Below are positions 9,791-18,661 of a stretch of 35,021 nucleotides of DNA, one piece after another. The stretch is from an uncultured Aeromonadales bacterium. Lineage in GTDB: Bacteria > Pseudomonadota > Gammaproteobacteria > Enterobacterales > Succinivibrionaceae. The stretch spans positions 1-35,021 of the forward strand of contig CACYPI010000018.1 in the NCBI GenBank assembly GCA_902776275.1, written 5' to 3'. Numbering within the stretch: position 1 is the stretch's first letter; each line of letters starts with the position of its first letter. The notes beneath the pieces are model-generated. The model saw only the letters and a program-made list of their open reading frames with translations. It was not told where the DNA came from and did no database searches. Position numbers and translations under genes: made by a program.

Positions 9791-11437
9791 ATGTATATCA
9801 TGAGAAATGTCAGCGTAAAGGGCAAGGTGATCACAAGCTTCGCGCTGATCCTGGCCATGCTCTTAGTGGTGGCGGCCATCGCCGTCAAGGTCAACTTCGA
9901 CTCGGTAGCTGGCGCCTACAACGTATACAGGATCATGGGCAAGTCCTACGGGCGCGTCATGAACACGCAGCGGGCGCTCGAGGCTGCCAACGAGAACGCG
10001 CTCATATACCTGAAGTCCGACGAGGCCGCGGATCCGGCCTCGGAGGCAGACAAGCTGCTCTCCGACTTTGAGAACATCTTCAAGGTCTCGAACGTCATGA
10101 ACGAGAACGTCATCGGCGATCTGCCCTCCCCTGCCGACTACAAGCAGAACATCCTCGAGGTGAAGTCCAGGGTGGGCGAGTTCCTCGACACCTACCGCTC
10201 GAAGGTCGATCCGCTCATACGCGAGGGCAGGAACCAGGAGGCGCTCAAGGCCTACCTCGAGATCGGGCTTCCCGCCTGCGAGACCGCCCTCGACTACTAC
10301 AAGAAGCTCATCGACAAGCAGGTCTCTGTCTCCATCGGCATCGTGCAGGGCAACGCCGGCACGTGGAGCACCTGGCTCATCATCGCCATCACTGCGGTGG
10401 CGATCATCATCTCGCTGCTCATCGCCATCTCGCTTACAAGCTACGTGCACAAGTCCGTCTTCAACAGCATCAGGGACCTCAAGGCGATGTCGCAGGGCGA
10501 CTTCACGCAGCCCATCCGCATCGTCACGAAGGATGAGTTCGGGCAGAGCGCCAAGACGCTCTGCGAGACCCGCGACGCCCTTGGCAGCTCCATCGCGATG
10601 GTCCGCGACAACGGCGAGCTCATCGACACGACCCTGGGAAAAGTGCGCGAGCAAATGCAGAAGATCTCAGATGCGGTATCCCAGTCCGAGTCCCACTCCG
10701 AGACCGTGTCGGCAGCCTCAGACGAGATGGTCTCGACAACCGCCGACATCGCCCGCAACTGCGAAAGCGCGGCCGCGTCTGCAAAGACCTCGACGCAGAC
10801 TGTCGAAAGCGGCATCGCCGCAGTCAGGAACACCATGGAGACCATCCAGAAGCAGGTCTCCAAGACCCAGGAGGACGCGGGGCTCATCAACGAGCTTGCA
10901 AGCCGCACCGAGAAGATCGGCTCGATCATCGAGACCATCGACGAGATAGCCGCGCAGACGAATTTGCTGGCGCTCAACGCCGCCATCGAGGCCGCGCGCG
11001 CCGGCGAGGCCGGCAAGGGCTTCGCGGTCGTGGCCGACGAGGTGCGCGCGCTGGCCTCCCGCTCCAGCAAGTCCACCCAGGAGATCACCAAGATGGTCGA
11101 GCAGGTGCAGTCTGACGCAAAGAACGCCAACGCCTCGATGGGCGAGAGCGTCGAGGCGATGAACTCCCTGTCAAAGCAGGCCTCGGACGTCGAGAGCGTG
11201 CTCAACGAGATCATCGGCCGCGTCAAGGAGGTCAACGACAAGATCACCCAGATAGCCACGGCAGCCGAGCAGCAGACCACCGCGACGTCCGAGATCTCGA
11301 CGAACATGCAGCAGCTGACCGCCTTGAACAAGCACTCCCTTGAGATAAACCAGGAGTGCGACGAGCAGGTGCAGTCGCTCATCCAGGCGACCGATCAGCT
11401 CACGAGAAAGCTTGAGTTCTTCAAGCTCAAGCAATAA
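9791..11437 (+). CDS. Methyl-accepting chemotaxis protein (chemoreceptor 1)
   Basis: A 548-residue transmembrane chemoreceptor. TM1 spans about 13-33, a four-helix-bundle-like periplasmic sensor about 34-192, and TM2 about 193-217. A HAMP domain follows, then a long coiled coil whose hairpin tip, about 375-430, has the invariant [21 protein letters not shown] and [12 protein letters not shown] sequences that bind CheA/CheW. AGGTG lies 8 nt before the ATG at 9791; a GTG at 9740 and an ATG at 9800 are alternatives. The C-terminus (EFFKLKQ) lacks an NWETF-type docking pentapeptide. It runs head-on into edd, each having its own terminator. The ligand is unknown; the neighbourhood hints at a sugar acid. 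Confidence 0.93.
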   Translation: MYIMRNVSVKGKVITSFALILAMLLVVAAIAVKVNFDSVAGAYNVYRIMGKSYGRVMNTQRALEAANENALIYLKSDEAADPASEADKLLSDFENIFKVSNVMNENVIGDLPSPADYKQNILEVKSRVGEFLDTYRSKVDPLIREGRNQEALKAYLEIGLPACETALDYYKKLIDKQVSVSIGIVQGNAGTWSTWLIIAITAVAIIISLLIAISLTSYVHKSVFNSIRDLKAMSQGDFTQPIRIVTKDEFGQSAKTLCETRDALGSSIAMVRDNGELIDTTLGKVREQMQKISDAVSQSESHSETVSAASDEMVSTTADIARNCESAAASAKTSTQTVESGIAAVRNTMETIQKQVSKTQEDAGLINELASRTEKIGSIIETIDEIAAQTNLLALNAAIEAARAGEAGKGFAVVADEVRALASRSSKSTQEITKMVEQVQSDAKNANASMGESVEAMNSLSKQASDVESVLNEIIGRVKEVNDKITQIATAAEQQTTATSEISTNMQQLTALNKHSLEINQECDEQVQSLIQATDQLTRKLEFFKLKQ

Positions 11438-11453
11438 GGCGCTGCGAAAAAAC

Positions 11454-11479
11454 GGCCCGGCCAAATGGCCGGGCCTTTT
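11454..11479 (+). terminator. Terminator of chemoreceptor 1
   Basis: GGCCCGGCC (11454-11462) and its exact complement (11467-11475) with a 4-nt loop, followed by TTTT, 16 bp after the stop codon. Confidence 0.88.
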
Positions 11480-11542
11480 CATGTCCCAATCTCCCAAGCG
11501 GCGGCGAGGCGAAAAGCGCCGCCGCGCCCAATGCAAACTCCC

Positions 11543-11575
11543 GTATAAACAAGGGCCCGTGCAATGCGCGGGCCC
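11543..11575 (-). terminator. Terminator of gntK-edd
   Basis: GGGCCCG (11553-11559) pairs with CGGGCCC (11569-11575). Read leftward, the stem is followed by TTGTTTATAC. It lies 20 bp past the edd stop. The 73 bp between this and the chemoreceptor terminator contain another GC stem (GCGGCG/CGCCGC). Confidence 0.75.
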
Positions 11576-11594
11576 TGGCTCATCTCAGATCAGG

Positions 11595-13406
11595 TCAGGC
11601 CTTGGGATCCCACTTGAAGAGGAAGGTCGCGCCCTGATCGGCAGGTCCCACGTTATCGCGGCAGCTCTTGAAGAGCCAGCGCCCGAAGGTCTGCTCGTCC
11701 TTCTCAAGATCCGGCACCTCGGCCTTCCTGCCCTCAAGCGAGGTCAGGCAGTTCACGGTGCCAGCATCGGCATCGAAGTCGATCATGTCGCCGTCGCGCA
11801 GGAGCGCCAGCGCCCCGCCGCGCGCCGCCTCGGGGGAGAGGTGCAGCGCCGAGGGGATGCCGCCTGAGGCGCCCGAGAGCCTGCCGTCGGTGAGCAGCGC
11901 CACGTGGTAGCCCGCCTTCTGCAGGTTGCCGAGCACCGGCATGAGCTTGTGCAGCTCTGGCATGCCGGCGGCTGCCGGACCCGCGTAGCGGACGACGATG
12001 ACGCAGTCCTGGTTGAGCTTGCCCTCGTGGTAGGCGGTGTGGACGTCGTACTGCGAGTTGAAGACCCTGGCCGGGGCCTTGACGTGGTGGTGCTCGGGGG
12101 CCACGGCGGAGATCTTGATGACGCACTGGCCTAAGTTGCCCTTTAGCACCTTGAGGCCGCCATGCTCGCGGAACTGCGTGCCCGAGGCCGCGATGACCTT
12201 GGTGTCTAGGCTGCATCCTGCGTCCTTGAAGACGAGCCTCCCGCCCTCGAGCGAAGGGGTCTTGAGCTGATCCTCGAAGCTGCCGCAGACGGTCTTGACG
12301 TCGCGGTGCAACAGCCCGCGCTCATCCAGGGCCTTCATGAGCACCGGCACGCCGCCTGCCGCCTCAAAAGCGTTGATGTCGTACGGGGCGTTCGGGTAGA
12401 CCTGCACGAGCAGCGGCACGGCGTCGGAGAGCTTCGAGAGATCGTCCCAGGTGAGGATGTAGCCGCAGGAGCGGGCTATGGCCACCATGTGCAACGTGTG
12501 GTTCGTCGAGCCGCCTGAGGCCAGCAGTGCCACCAGGCCGTTGACGAGGTTCTTTGCGGTTAGGACCTCGCAAAGCGGGCGGGCGTGGCCAGAGACCGCC
12601 GTCTCGCCTGCTATCTTGCGGGAGATCTCGTCTGTGAGCGCGTGCCTGAGCTCGGTGCCCGGGCGGACGAAGGCCGAGCCCGGGAGCATCAGGCCCATCG
12701 CCTCGAACACCAGCTGGTTGGTGTTGGCGGTGCCGTAGAAGGTGCACGTTCCCGCCTCATGGTAGGCGCGGCACTCCATGCGCTGCAGCTCGACCTTTGA
12801 GATCTTGCCGGCGGCGTACTGCTGCCTCACCTCGGTCTTCTCCTTATTGGAGATCCCGGTGCCCATGGGCCCGGAGGGCACGAAGGCGATGGGGAGGTGG
12901 GCAAACGAGGCGGCGCCCATCAGCATGCCCGGGGCTATCTTGTCGCAGATGCCCAGAAGCAGCGCGCCGTCGAAGACGTTGTGGGAGAGCGCCACCGCCA
13001 CGCCCTGGGCGATGAGATCGCGCGAGAAGAGCGACATGTCCATGCCCGGGTGGCCCTGGGTCACGCCGTCGCACATCGCGGGCACGCCGCCTGCGACCTG
13101 GGCGCTGGCGCCGGCCTTCTCGAGGCTGGCCTTGATCTCGTCGGGGTAGTCCTTGTACGGGCAGTGGGCGCTCACCATGTCGTTGTAGGCGGTGACGATG
13201 CCGATGTTGGGGCCCTGCCCGGTGATGAGGTTCTCCTTGATGAAGCCCTTCATCGCGGCCGCGGCGTGGGCGATGTTCGAGCAGTTCAGGACATCGCGGT
13301 TGCGGCCCTCGGATGCCTGCTTCTCGATCATCTCAAAATAGGCCTTGCGCGTCGCCTTGGAGCGCTCCTCGATGGCCCTGGTAACTTCAAGCACTGCGTT
13401 ATTCAT
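11595..13406 (-). CDS. edd: 6-phosphogluconate dehydratase Edd
   Basis: A 603-residue IlvD/Edd-family [4Fe-4S] dehydratase that converts 6-phosphogluconate to KDPG in the Entner-Doudoroff pathway. Family blocks in order are AYNDMVSAHCPYKDYP, GGVPAMCDGVTQGHPGM, SHNVFDGALLLGICDKI, GTCTFYGTANTNQ, ASGGSTNHTLH, AAGGVPVL, GMPELHKLMPVLG and TDGRLSGASG. The cluster cysteines are expected in CDGVTQG and CDKI. GGAGAGGGAGC precedes the ATG at 13406, which gives the E. coli-like N-terminus MNNAVLEVTRAIEERS. The start overlaps the gntK stop (ATGAATAA), so the genes are translationally coupled. The KDPG aldolase Eda is not in the window. Confidence 0.97.
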   Translation of the reverse strand: MNNAVLEVTRAIEERSKATRKAYFEMIEKQASEGRNRDVLNCSNIAHAAAAMKGFIKENLITGQGPNIGIVTAYNDMVSAHCPYKDYPDEIKASLEKAGASAQVAGGVPAMCDGVTQGHPGMDMSLFSRDLIAQGVAVALSHNVFDGALLLGICDKIAPGMLMGAASFAHLPIAFVPSGPMGTGISNKEKTEVRQQYAAGKISKVELQRMECRAYHEAGTCTFYGTANTNQLVFEAMGLMLPGSAFVRPGTELRHALTDEISRKIAGETAVSGHARPLCEVLTAKNLVNGLVALLASGGSTNHTLHMVAIARSCGYILTWDDLSKLSDAVPLLVQVYPNAPYDINAFEAAGGVPVLMKALDERGLLHRDVKTVCGSFEDQLKTPSLEGGRLVFKDAGCSLDTKVIAASGTQFREHGGLKVLKGNLGQCVIKISAVAPEHHHVKAPARVFNSQYDVHTAYHEGKLNQDCVIVVRYAGPAAAGMPELHKLMPVLGNLQKAGYHVALLTDGRLSGASGGIPSALHLSPEAARGGALALLRDGDMIDFDADAGTVNCLTSLEGRKAEVPDLEKDEQTFGRWLFKSCRDNVGPADQGATFLFKWDPKA

Positions 13407-13923
13407 GCTGCTCCCTCTCCTCCAATGCCCTGATGGCGCTGTCAATCACTTCCCCGCAGGGAGCCGCGACGTCGATGCTCACGACATCCGGCTCCTCCTT
13501 GGGATCGGGAAACTCGAGATCCGCAAACTGCGAATCGACCATGCTGCTCTTCATGTAGTGGCCCTTGCGCGCGGACATGCGGTCCAAGATGACCTGCTTG
13601 TCGGCGTAGAGGTGGATGAACACCAGCCCCGGATTGCCCTTGCGGATGATGTCGCGGTACTTGCGCTTGAGCGCCGAGCAGACCACGACGCCAGAGGCGT
13701 GGCGGTTTGATAGCGAGAAGAAGACGTCGCTCACGCGCTCAAGCCAGGGCGCGCGATCCTCGTCGTTCAGGGGCTGACCGCTGCGCATCTTGATGATGTT
13801 GGCGCGCGGGTGCAGATCGTCGCCGTCGATGAAGGTGGCGCCGAACCGATCGGCCAGCGCCTTCCCCACTGTGGTCTTGCCGGATCCGCAGACCCCCATG
13901 ACCACGCATTTGACTGTGCTCAT
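13399..13923 (-). CDS. gntK: Gluconate kinase GntK
   Basis: A 174-residue P-loop kinase that makes 6-phosphogluconate from gluconate and ATP. The Walker A loop is GVCGSGKTT (10-18). FIDGDDLHP and KMRSGQPLNDEDRAPWL are typical gluconokinase substrate-site blocks, and VVVCSALKRKYRD and GHYMKSSMVDSQFADLE follow as in E. coli GntK/IdnK. The start at 13923 has GGAG 7-8 nt upstream; an in-frame start at 13959 would extend into the promoter. It is the first gene of gntK-edd. A GntR-type operator overlaps its -35 (13978-13993). Confidence 0.95.
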   Translation of the reverse strand: MSTVKCVVMGVCGSGKTTVGKALADRFGATFIDGDDLHPRANIIKMRSGQPLNDEDRAPWLERVSDVFFSLSNRHASGVVVCSALKRKYRDIIRKGNPGLVFIHLYADKQVILDRMSARKGHYMKSSMVDSQFADLEFPDPKEEPDVVSIDVAAPCGEVIDSAIRALEEREQHE

Positions 13924-13954
13924 TTCAAACTCCAGCAGATGGATTTTTCTTAGG

Positions 13955-13983
13955 AGCATAGCACAGGGAGAGCATCAATGTTA
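13955..13983 (-). promoter_or_regulatory. Promoter of gntK-edd
   Basis: The minus-strand extended -10 TGCTATGCT (TATGCT at 13955-13960) lies 17 bp from TAACAT (13978-13983). The -35 is poor, as is usual with an extended -10, and is covered by the operator. Confidence 0.55.
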
Positions 13984-13993
13984 TCGGTAACAT
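13978..13993. promoter_or_regulatory. GntR operator of gntK-edd
   Basis: ATGTTATCGGTAACAT is palindromic except for one base pair flanking the centre. It matches the E. coli GntR (LacI-family) operator consensus ATGTTACCGGTAACAT, as I recall it, at 15 of 16 positions. It covers the -35. The LacI-type repressor itself is encoded at 16134-17195. Confidence 0.85.
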
Positions 13994-14053
13994 GGATAGT
14001 TGGCCACATCTTTTCACCTTTTGGAACGCCGATCACAGGTCGAAAGCGGACGT

Positions 14054-14082
14054 AAAAAAAGGCCCCCGCATTGCCGGGAGCC
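14054..14082 (-). terminator. Terminator of chemoreceptor 2
   Basis: GGCCCCCG (14061-14068) pairs with CGGGAGCC (14075-14082) with one mismatch. Read leftward, it is followed by seven T (14054-14060). It lies 22 bp past the stop and separates this gene from the gntK promoter. Confidence 0.85.
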
Positions 14083-14103
14083 TGAGTCTCTCTGTTTAAA
14101 CCG

Positions 14104-15771
14104 TCATGCAATGGAAGATGCCTGGGCCACTGCGCCGCCATCTGCGGCGGCTGCCTCGCCATCGTCCTTCGTGCGCAGCCTCGAGACCTGGTCCTTGAGA
14201 TCGTCGAGCACCGAGCGGGCGCCCTTGATCTGGCCCTTGGAGGCCTGGACCTTGTCGGCAAGCTCGCCTGCCGCGCCAGTGATGCTCTGCATGTTCGAGG
14301 AGATCTCGGAGGTCGCGGCGTTCTGCTGCTCGGCGGAGTTGGCTATCTGGGTGATCTGGACCTGCACGTTCTCGACCTTCTCGATGATCCCGTGGAGCAG
14401 CCCCTCGACCTCGTGCGAGCTCCTGGCAAGCTCGTCCATGTTCTTGACCGATTCGTTGATCGAGTCATTGGCGGATCCAGCGTCGCGCTGTACGGCCGAG
14501 ACCATGGTGATGATGTCGGCGGTGGAGGCCGAGGTCCTGGAGGCCAGGGCGCGCACCTCGTCGGCGACGACCGCGAAGCCTTTGCCGGCCTCGCCGGCGC
14601 GCGCCGCCTCGATGGCCGCGTTCAGAGCCAGCAGGTTGGTCTGGCCTGCGATGTCCTCGATGGTCTCGACGATGGAGCCGATCTTCTGGGACTGCTCGAC
14701 CAGGGCGCCGACCTTGGTGGCGTTGGCGCGGGTCTTCTCGACCTGCTCTGAGATCATGGCGATGGTGTTCTGGATCCTCTTAACGCCCTCGCCGGTGGTC
14801 TTGGAGGAATCCTGAGCCGCGCCCAGCGCCGCCTTGCAGTTCTTGGCGATCTCCGCGGTCGTGGAGACCATCTGGTCGGATGCCGCGGCCACCGAGTCGG
14901 CCCTGGACCTGGTGTCCTGCGCCGAGGAGTCGATGCCGGAGGTTATGGAGTTGATCTCGGTGAAGCTGTCCTCGACCGAGTTTGAGGACTTCTTGATGAG
15001 GCGCGAGAGGCCAGCCCATTCGCGGCGCATCTCCTCGAGGGCCATCATGAGCCTGCCGAACTCGTCATTGCGCCTGGTGCGGATCTCCTTGGTGAGATCG
15101 CCTGAGGCCAGGCGCCTTGCTATGGCCGCCGCCCTGCCCAGTATGTTCTTGATGGAGGCCGACAGCACCCATGCGATGAAAAGCGAGATGATGAGGGACA
15201 CCGCAGTCACCGACACGACCATCACAAGCGGGGCCCTGCCGCCCAGGGATCCCAGGCGCGAGGTGATGTTGCCCAGGATCCCGAAGGTCAGCGCGTCGAG
15301 CTTGCCCTGGAGATCCACGACCATCGGGTGCATCTCGGTGACGTACATGGCGCGGGCGCCCTGGAAGCGGTTTTGCAAAAGCTGGGCGAGCACGACCTCG
15401 TGGTACTCGGAGTTGATGTCCTTGAGAAGCTGGCGGATCTCGTTGCCCTTGTCGTTGCTGGGGAGCTGGGTGGAGGCTATCTCGTCTATGGCCTTGAGGT
15501 CGTCCTCGACCTGCTGGCGCGCCTTGTCGAGGAAGCTCATGCGGTTGTTCACGAAGTTGAACACGTTCGCGTTGACCGAGCTCATGCGGGCGTTTATCTG
15601 GGTGTACGGCTGGTACTCATTGGTGATCGAGCTGTTGGCGTAAAGCACTGTCTTCTGGATCCCGATGAGGATCACGACCGCGATCACGCAGACGGTAACG
15701 AGGAACAGCATCATCAGGATCAGGGAGGCCACGAGCGTGCGCCTGAATCCGAGCTTCTTTAGAATGTTCAT
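14104..15771 (-). CDS. Methyl-accepting chemotaxis protein (chemoreceptor 2)
   Basis: A 555-residue chemoreceptor. TM1 is at about 13-37, a four-helix-bundle-type periplasmic sensor with [16 protein letters not shown] sequence at about 38-178, and TM2 at about 179-205. HAMP and the cytoplasmic coiled coil follow, with tip [21 protein letters not shown] near residue 371. The tip is nearly identical to that of chemoreceptor 1, while the sensor regions differ. AAGGA lies 10 nt before the ATG at 15771; a GTG at 15789 is less likely. The tail is Ala-rich and lacks a docking pentapeptide. It sits between gntK and gntR and is divergent from gntR, so the two share a control region of 362 bp. Confidence 0.93.
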   Translation of the reverse strand: MNILKKLGFRRTLVASLILMMLFLVTVCVIAVVILIGIQKTVLYANSSITNEYQPYTQINARMSSVNANVFNFVNNRMSFLDKARQQVEDDLKAIDEIASTQLPSNDKGNEIRQLLKDINSEYHEVVLAQLLQNRFQGARAMYVTEMHPMVVDLQGKLDALTFGILGNITSRLGSLGGRAPLVMVVSVTAVSLIISLFIAWVLSASIKNILGRAAAIARRLASGDLTKEIRTRRNDEFGRLMMALEEMRREWAGLSRLIKKSSNSVEDSFTEINSITSGIDSSAQDTRSRADSVAAASDQMVSTTAEIAKNCKAALGAAQDSSKTTGEGVKRIQNTIAMISEQVEKTRANATKVGALVEQSQKIGSIVETIEDIAGQTNLLALNAAIEAARAGEAGKGFAVVADEVRALASRTSASTADIITMVSAVQRDAGSANDSINESVKNMDELARSSHEVEGLLHGIIEKVENVQVQITQIANSAEQQNAATSEISSNMQSITGAAGELADKVQASKGQIKGARSVLDDLKDQVSRLRTKDDGEAAAADGGAVAQASSIA

Positions 15772-15868
15772 ATTGTATAGTCCTTGCACCTGCCGGGGCT
15801 TCGAGATCTTCTTGTAGTTCGCGGCGGCGCAACCATGCCGATCCCGCCGCCTGTATACCCGGTATTCT

Positions 15869-15899
15869 TATATAATGGGAAAAAAAGCGCTTCTTGCAA
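15869..15899 (-). promoter_or_regulatory. Promoter of chemoreceptor 2
   Basis: On the minus strand TTGCAA (15894-15899) is followed, after 17-19 bp, by an AT-rich -10 block (ATTATA or TATATA within 15869-15876). Transcription would start about 90 bp before the gene. I see no sigma28 promoter. A perfect 12-bp palindrome, AAAGTTAACTTT, lies upstream at 15915-15926. Confidence 0.45.
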
Positions 15900-16036
15900 G
15901 CCGCACTCCCCAAAAAAGTTAACTTTACCCCGCTTCCGTATTTTGAAACGGCAAAAGCAGTCAATGGAGTGCAGTTTCATGGCAATGCACGCAATAAAAT
16001 GCAGTGCGCCATTCCAATCCTGAGCCTCAAATTGCG

Positions 16037-16071
16037 TTAACCCGCCCGCAAATCCGCAAGCGCCGGGTTAA
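16037..16071. repeat. Inverted repeat upstream of the gntR promoter
   Basis: TTAACCCG (16037-16044) and CGGGTTAA (16064-16071) are exact complements 19 bp apart. The right arm overlaps the gntR -35. It may be a second regulator site in the chemoreceptor 2/gntR divergent region. Confidence 0.5.
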
Positions 16072-16096
16072 AACCCCGCGCTCCCTGCCTTAGAAT
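16068..16096 (+). promoter_or_regulatory. Promoter of gntR
   Basis: TTAAAA (16068-16073), a 17-bp spacer and TAGAAT (16091-16096). The start point, near 16103, falls at the edge of the GntR-type operator. Confidence 0.6.
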
Positions 16097-16103
16097 TTCG
16101 GGA

Positions 16104-16119
16104 GTTTTACGGGTAACAT
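16104..16119. promoter_or_regulatory. GntR operator of gntR (autoregulation)
   Basis: GTTTTACGGGTAACAT matches the GntR operator ATGTTACCGGTAACAT at 13 of 16 positions, with the right half perfect. It covers the predicted +1 of gntR, so the repressor probably limits its own synthesis. It shares its GGTAACAT half site with the gntK operator. Confidence 0.7.
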
Positions 16120-16133
16120 CCGCGGAGGAATGC

Positions 16134-17195
16134 ATGATCAAGAGGCCTACGCTCGACGACATCGCAAGCAAGGTCGGCGTGACGAGGATGACCGTCTCCC
16201 GCTACTTCAACGATCCCTCGAGCGTGGCCGCGGCCACGCGCGGAAAGATAGCCCGCGCCATCGAGGAGTCGGGCTTCATCCCAAGCCGCGTCCCGGCCAT
16301 GATGTCGCGCTCGTCCTCGATGGCGCTGGGGCTCGTGGTCCCCTCGTTCTCAAACGGGGTCTTCACCGAGATCATCGAGGCGGTCGAAGGCGAGGCGCGC
16401 AAGGAAGGCTACAGCGTGCTTTTGATGCACTCAGGCTACGGCAGGGAGCGCGAGGAGGAGGAAGTGGCCACGCTGCTCTCCTACCAGGCCGACGCCCTGA
16501 TCCTCTGCGGGGCCGAGCACACCGACCTCACGCGCCTGAGGCTCAAGAAGTCCGGCGTGCCGTCAGCCGAGCTGCTCTCGCTCTCCCAGTGCCCGCTTGG
16601 CTTCAACTACGGCATCGACTACGCGGCGACCTTCAGCGCCGTGACCTCGGCTCTCGTCTCCTCTGGCAGGAAGGCCGTGGCCTACTTCGGCGCCCGCATG
16701 GACGAGCGCACTCTCGAGCGCGAGCGCGGCTACCGCCAAGCCATGGCCGAGGCGGGCCTCAGGCCATTGTGCCTGACCACCCAGGCGCGGTCGGACTTCG
16801 CGCTCGGGCGCGACCTCATGCTCGAGGCCCTGGAGCGCTGCACCGAGGCCGACGCGGTGGTGTGCACGAACGACGACGTGGCCTTGGGCGCGCTCATCGC
16901 CTGCCAGAGCCGGGGCGTCGAAGTCCCGGGCAGGATCTCCGTCATAGGCTGCAACGCGCTGAACTTCTGCGACGCGGCCTTCCCCGCCCTCTGCTCCATC
17001 GCGACCCCGCGCCGCGAGATTGCCTCGAAGGCCGTCAGAGACATCATCGCCGCCATCAAGTCCAAGAGCCAGGATCTCAAGCCCGTGCAGGAGATCTGGG
17101 GCTGCTCGCTCAAGGAGGGCGGCAGCGCCACGCTTGATGAGCAGCGCGCGATCGCGCGCGCCCTCAAGTCCCTGCCCCGCACCGAGGCCGCCTGA
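16134..17195 (+). CDS. gntR: LacI-family gluconate repressor GntR
   Basis: A 353-residue LacI/GalR-type repressor. The N-terminal helix-turn-helix is TLDDIASKVGVTRMTVSRYF (6-25), and the hinge region is near residue 50-60. The periplasmic-binding-protein-like effector domain includes ALGLVVPSFSNGVFTEII, RKAVAYFGARMDERTLERERGY and AVVCTNDDVALGAL. The block GARMDERT..ERGY..AM.EAGL closely follows E. coli GntR (GARLDERT..KGYEQAM.DAGL), which releases DNA on binding gluconate. GGAGG lies 4-5 nt before the ATG. Operators of the expected sequence stand at gntK and at this gene, which supports the name. The only gluconate genes visible are gntK-edd; a permease must be elsewhere. Confidence 0.88.
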   Translation: MIKRPTLDDIASKVGVTRMTVSRYFNDPSSVAAATRGKIARAIEESGFIPSRVPAMMSRSSSMALGLVVPSFSNGVFTEIIEAVEGEARKEGYSVLLMHSGYGREREEEEVATLLSYQADALILCGAEHTDLTRLRLKKSGVPSAELLSLSQCPLGFNYGIDYAATFSAVTSALVSSGRKAVAYFGARMDERTLERERGYRQAMAEAGLRPLCLTTQARSDFALGRDLMLEALERCTEADAVVCTNDDVALGALIACQSRGVEVPGRISVIGCNALNFCDAAFPALCSIATPRREIASKAVRDIIAAIKSKSQDLKPVQEIWGCSLKEGGSATLDEQRAIARALKSLPRTEAA

Positions 17196-17603
17196 AGGCA
17201 GGCGCCATTCCCCGTCATTCCTGTCCTGGCGGGGAGATCGGCGCCGCAAGCTCCATGCCCTAGCGCAGGGAACTCAACGCAGTCCTTGCGTCTTGATCAT
17301 TGACCGCCCCGCCTGGCCATGATCGCCGCTAAGGCGCCCTGCGCCATGCACTCCCTGCGTGCAAGCAAGTTCAAAACCGCCTTTCTTCCAAAGCCTGGGC
17401 AGGCACCGCTTTTGTGCCATAACCATTGGTTATGGCAGGCTATCCCTCTTGCAATATTGCGCGCCGCGCCGCCGCGCTAGATTTGAGCGCGGGTGATAAA
17501 CCCTTTGTTATTTTCATTTCATCCATCCTGAGACGTTTGCGGACTCCCCCCAAGGGAACCCGCCTTTTTTTCACTTTTCAATGCGTGCTTGAAGGAGGCG
17601 GCG
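17196..17603. other. Gene-free stretch before the MATE remnant
   Basis: No gene is supported here. A weak hairpin (CCCCGTC/GGCGGGG at about 17210-17234) follows gntR without a T-run. A perfect 23-bp palindrome lies at 17415-17437. An AT-rich segment at about 17490-17580 probably held the promoter of the MATE gene. Confidence 0.5.
17415..17437. repeat. Perfect 23-bp palindrome
   Basis: Eleven-base arms, TGCCATAACCA and its exact complement, flank a single central T. It lies 167 bp upstream of the MATE remnant. It looks like a dimeric repressor operator rather than a terminator (no T-run, AT-rich core). Ten bases of the arm (TGCCATAACC) recur once at 34894-34903. Confidence 0.75.
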
Positions 17604-18573
17604 ATGGGCGGCAGCAAGGACTTGGAGCACGGGCCGATCATGCGGAGGATGCTCTTCTTCGCGCTCCCGCTGGCCTTAACCTCGGTGCTCCAGCGGCTCT
17701 ACAACACCGCCGACGTGGTGGTCGCAGGCCGCTTAATCGGCGCCGACGCCATGGCCGCGATCGGCAGCAACATCGCCGCCTCAACCGGGCTGGGCGCGGC
17801 GCTTTTGCTGCGCGCGATGGCGCGCCCCGAGGGCCGCTTGCAGAGGGCGTGAGGATGCGCCCGCGCCTTGACGGGGGCAAGCTTCGCGCCATCGTCTGCA
17901 TCGGGCTGCCCGCAGGCGTCCAGGGCATGGTGTTCTCGGCCTCGAACATCGTGCTGCAATCGGCGGTCAACTCGCTATGGCCTGCGTTGATGGCAGGGGT
18001 CGCGGCCTCGTTCGCCGTCGAGTTCAACGCCTGCAGCTTCATAAGCGCCTCTGGCCTGGCCGTCACCACCTTCGTGGGGCAGGCCCGCGGCGCGGACGAC
18101 GCCTTGCGCGCAAGGCAGGCCGTGCGCGCGCGATGGCCAAGTGCGCGATCGCCTGGCTCATGCTCTGCGCCATAGTGCTGCCGCTTGGCCCCTTAATCCT
18201 CTCCTCGATGAGCGCCGATCCCGAGGTCATAGGGGATGCGATGGAGAGGCTGTGGTGGATAGTCCCAGGCTATGCGCTCGCAATTCCCATGGAGGTGCTC
18301 TCGGGACGCTGCGCGGCTGCGGCTGGTCGCTGCTGCCCGCGCTTGCCACGCTCGGCTGCGTGGTCGGCTCGCGCATGATCTGGATCTTCACGGTGTTTAA
18401 TGAGCACCTGCTCTACGGCGTGCTGCTTGCGATCTACCAGCTCTCCTGGACGCTGACGCTGCCCTTCATCATCGTGATCTACCTGAAATCCCCGCTGGCG
18501 CGCGGCCTTGAGTCCAAGCCGCGCCCTGAGGCAGGAGGCTCGGGCGAAAGCGGCGCGCAAGAGGCGCGCCTGA
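17604..18573 (+). pseudogene. MATE-family efflux transporter, decayed
   Basis: Remains of a multidrug/Na+ antiporter, normally about 450 residues. AAGGAGG precedes the ATG at 17604, and the first 60-70 residues (GPIMRRMLFFALPLALTSVLQRLYNTADVVVAGRLIGADAMAAIGS) match the MATE N-terminus. The frame ends at 17852. The sequence then resumes in another frame at the middle of the protein (LRAIVCIGLPAGVQGMVFSASN), so TM2 to TM6 are missing. Two or three more frame changes follow near 18120, 18300 and 18500 (MAKCAIAWLMLCAIVLPLG; GCGWSLLPALATLGCVVGSRMIWIFTVF; a tail ending ARKRRA then TGA at 18571). An internal deletion of roughly 150-200 codons plus several frameshifts means it is inactive. Confidence 0.88.
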
Positions 18574-18614
18574 AAAAGCCGGGGCAGGCAGAATCGCTTC
18601 TGCCTGCCCCGGCT
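18571..18614 (-). terminator. Strong terminator of the PiT gene
   Basis: A perfect 17-bp stem (18577-18593 with 18598-18614) with the 4-nt loop TCGC. Read leftward it is followed by five T (18573-18577). It lies 48 bp past the PiT stop. On the + strand it closes the MATE remnant but lacks a T-run. Confidence 0.92.
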
Positions 18615-18661
18615 ATATCCGCCGCAAGGGCCAGCCTTGAACGGCCTTATTTAGCTCTAGC

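Noticed and set aside
15768..15980. A 70-codon minus-strand frame upstream of chemoreceptor 2
   Set aside because: It spans the promoter and the AT-rich palindrome and overlaps the receptor's RBS. Nothing supports translation.
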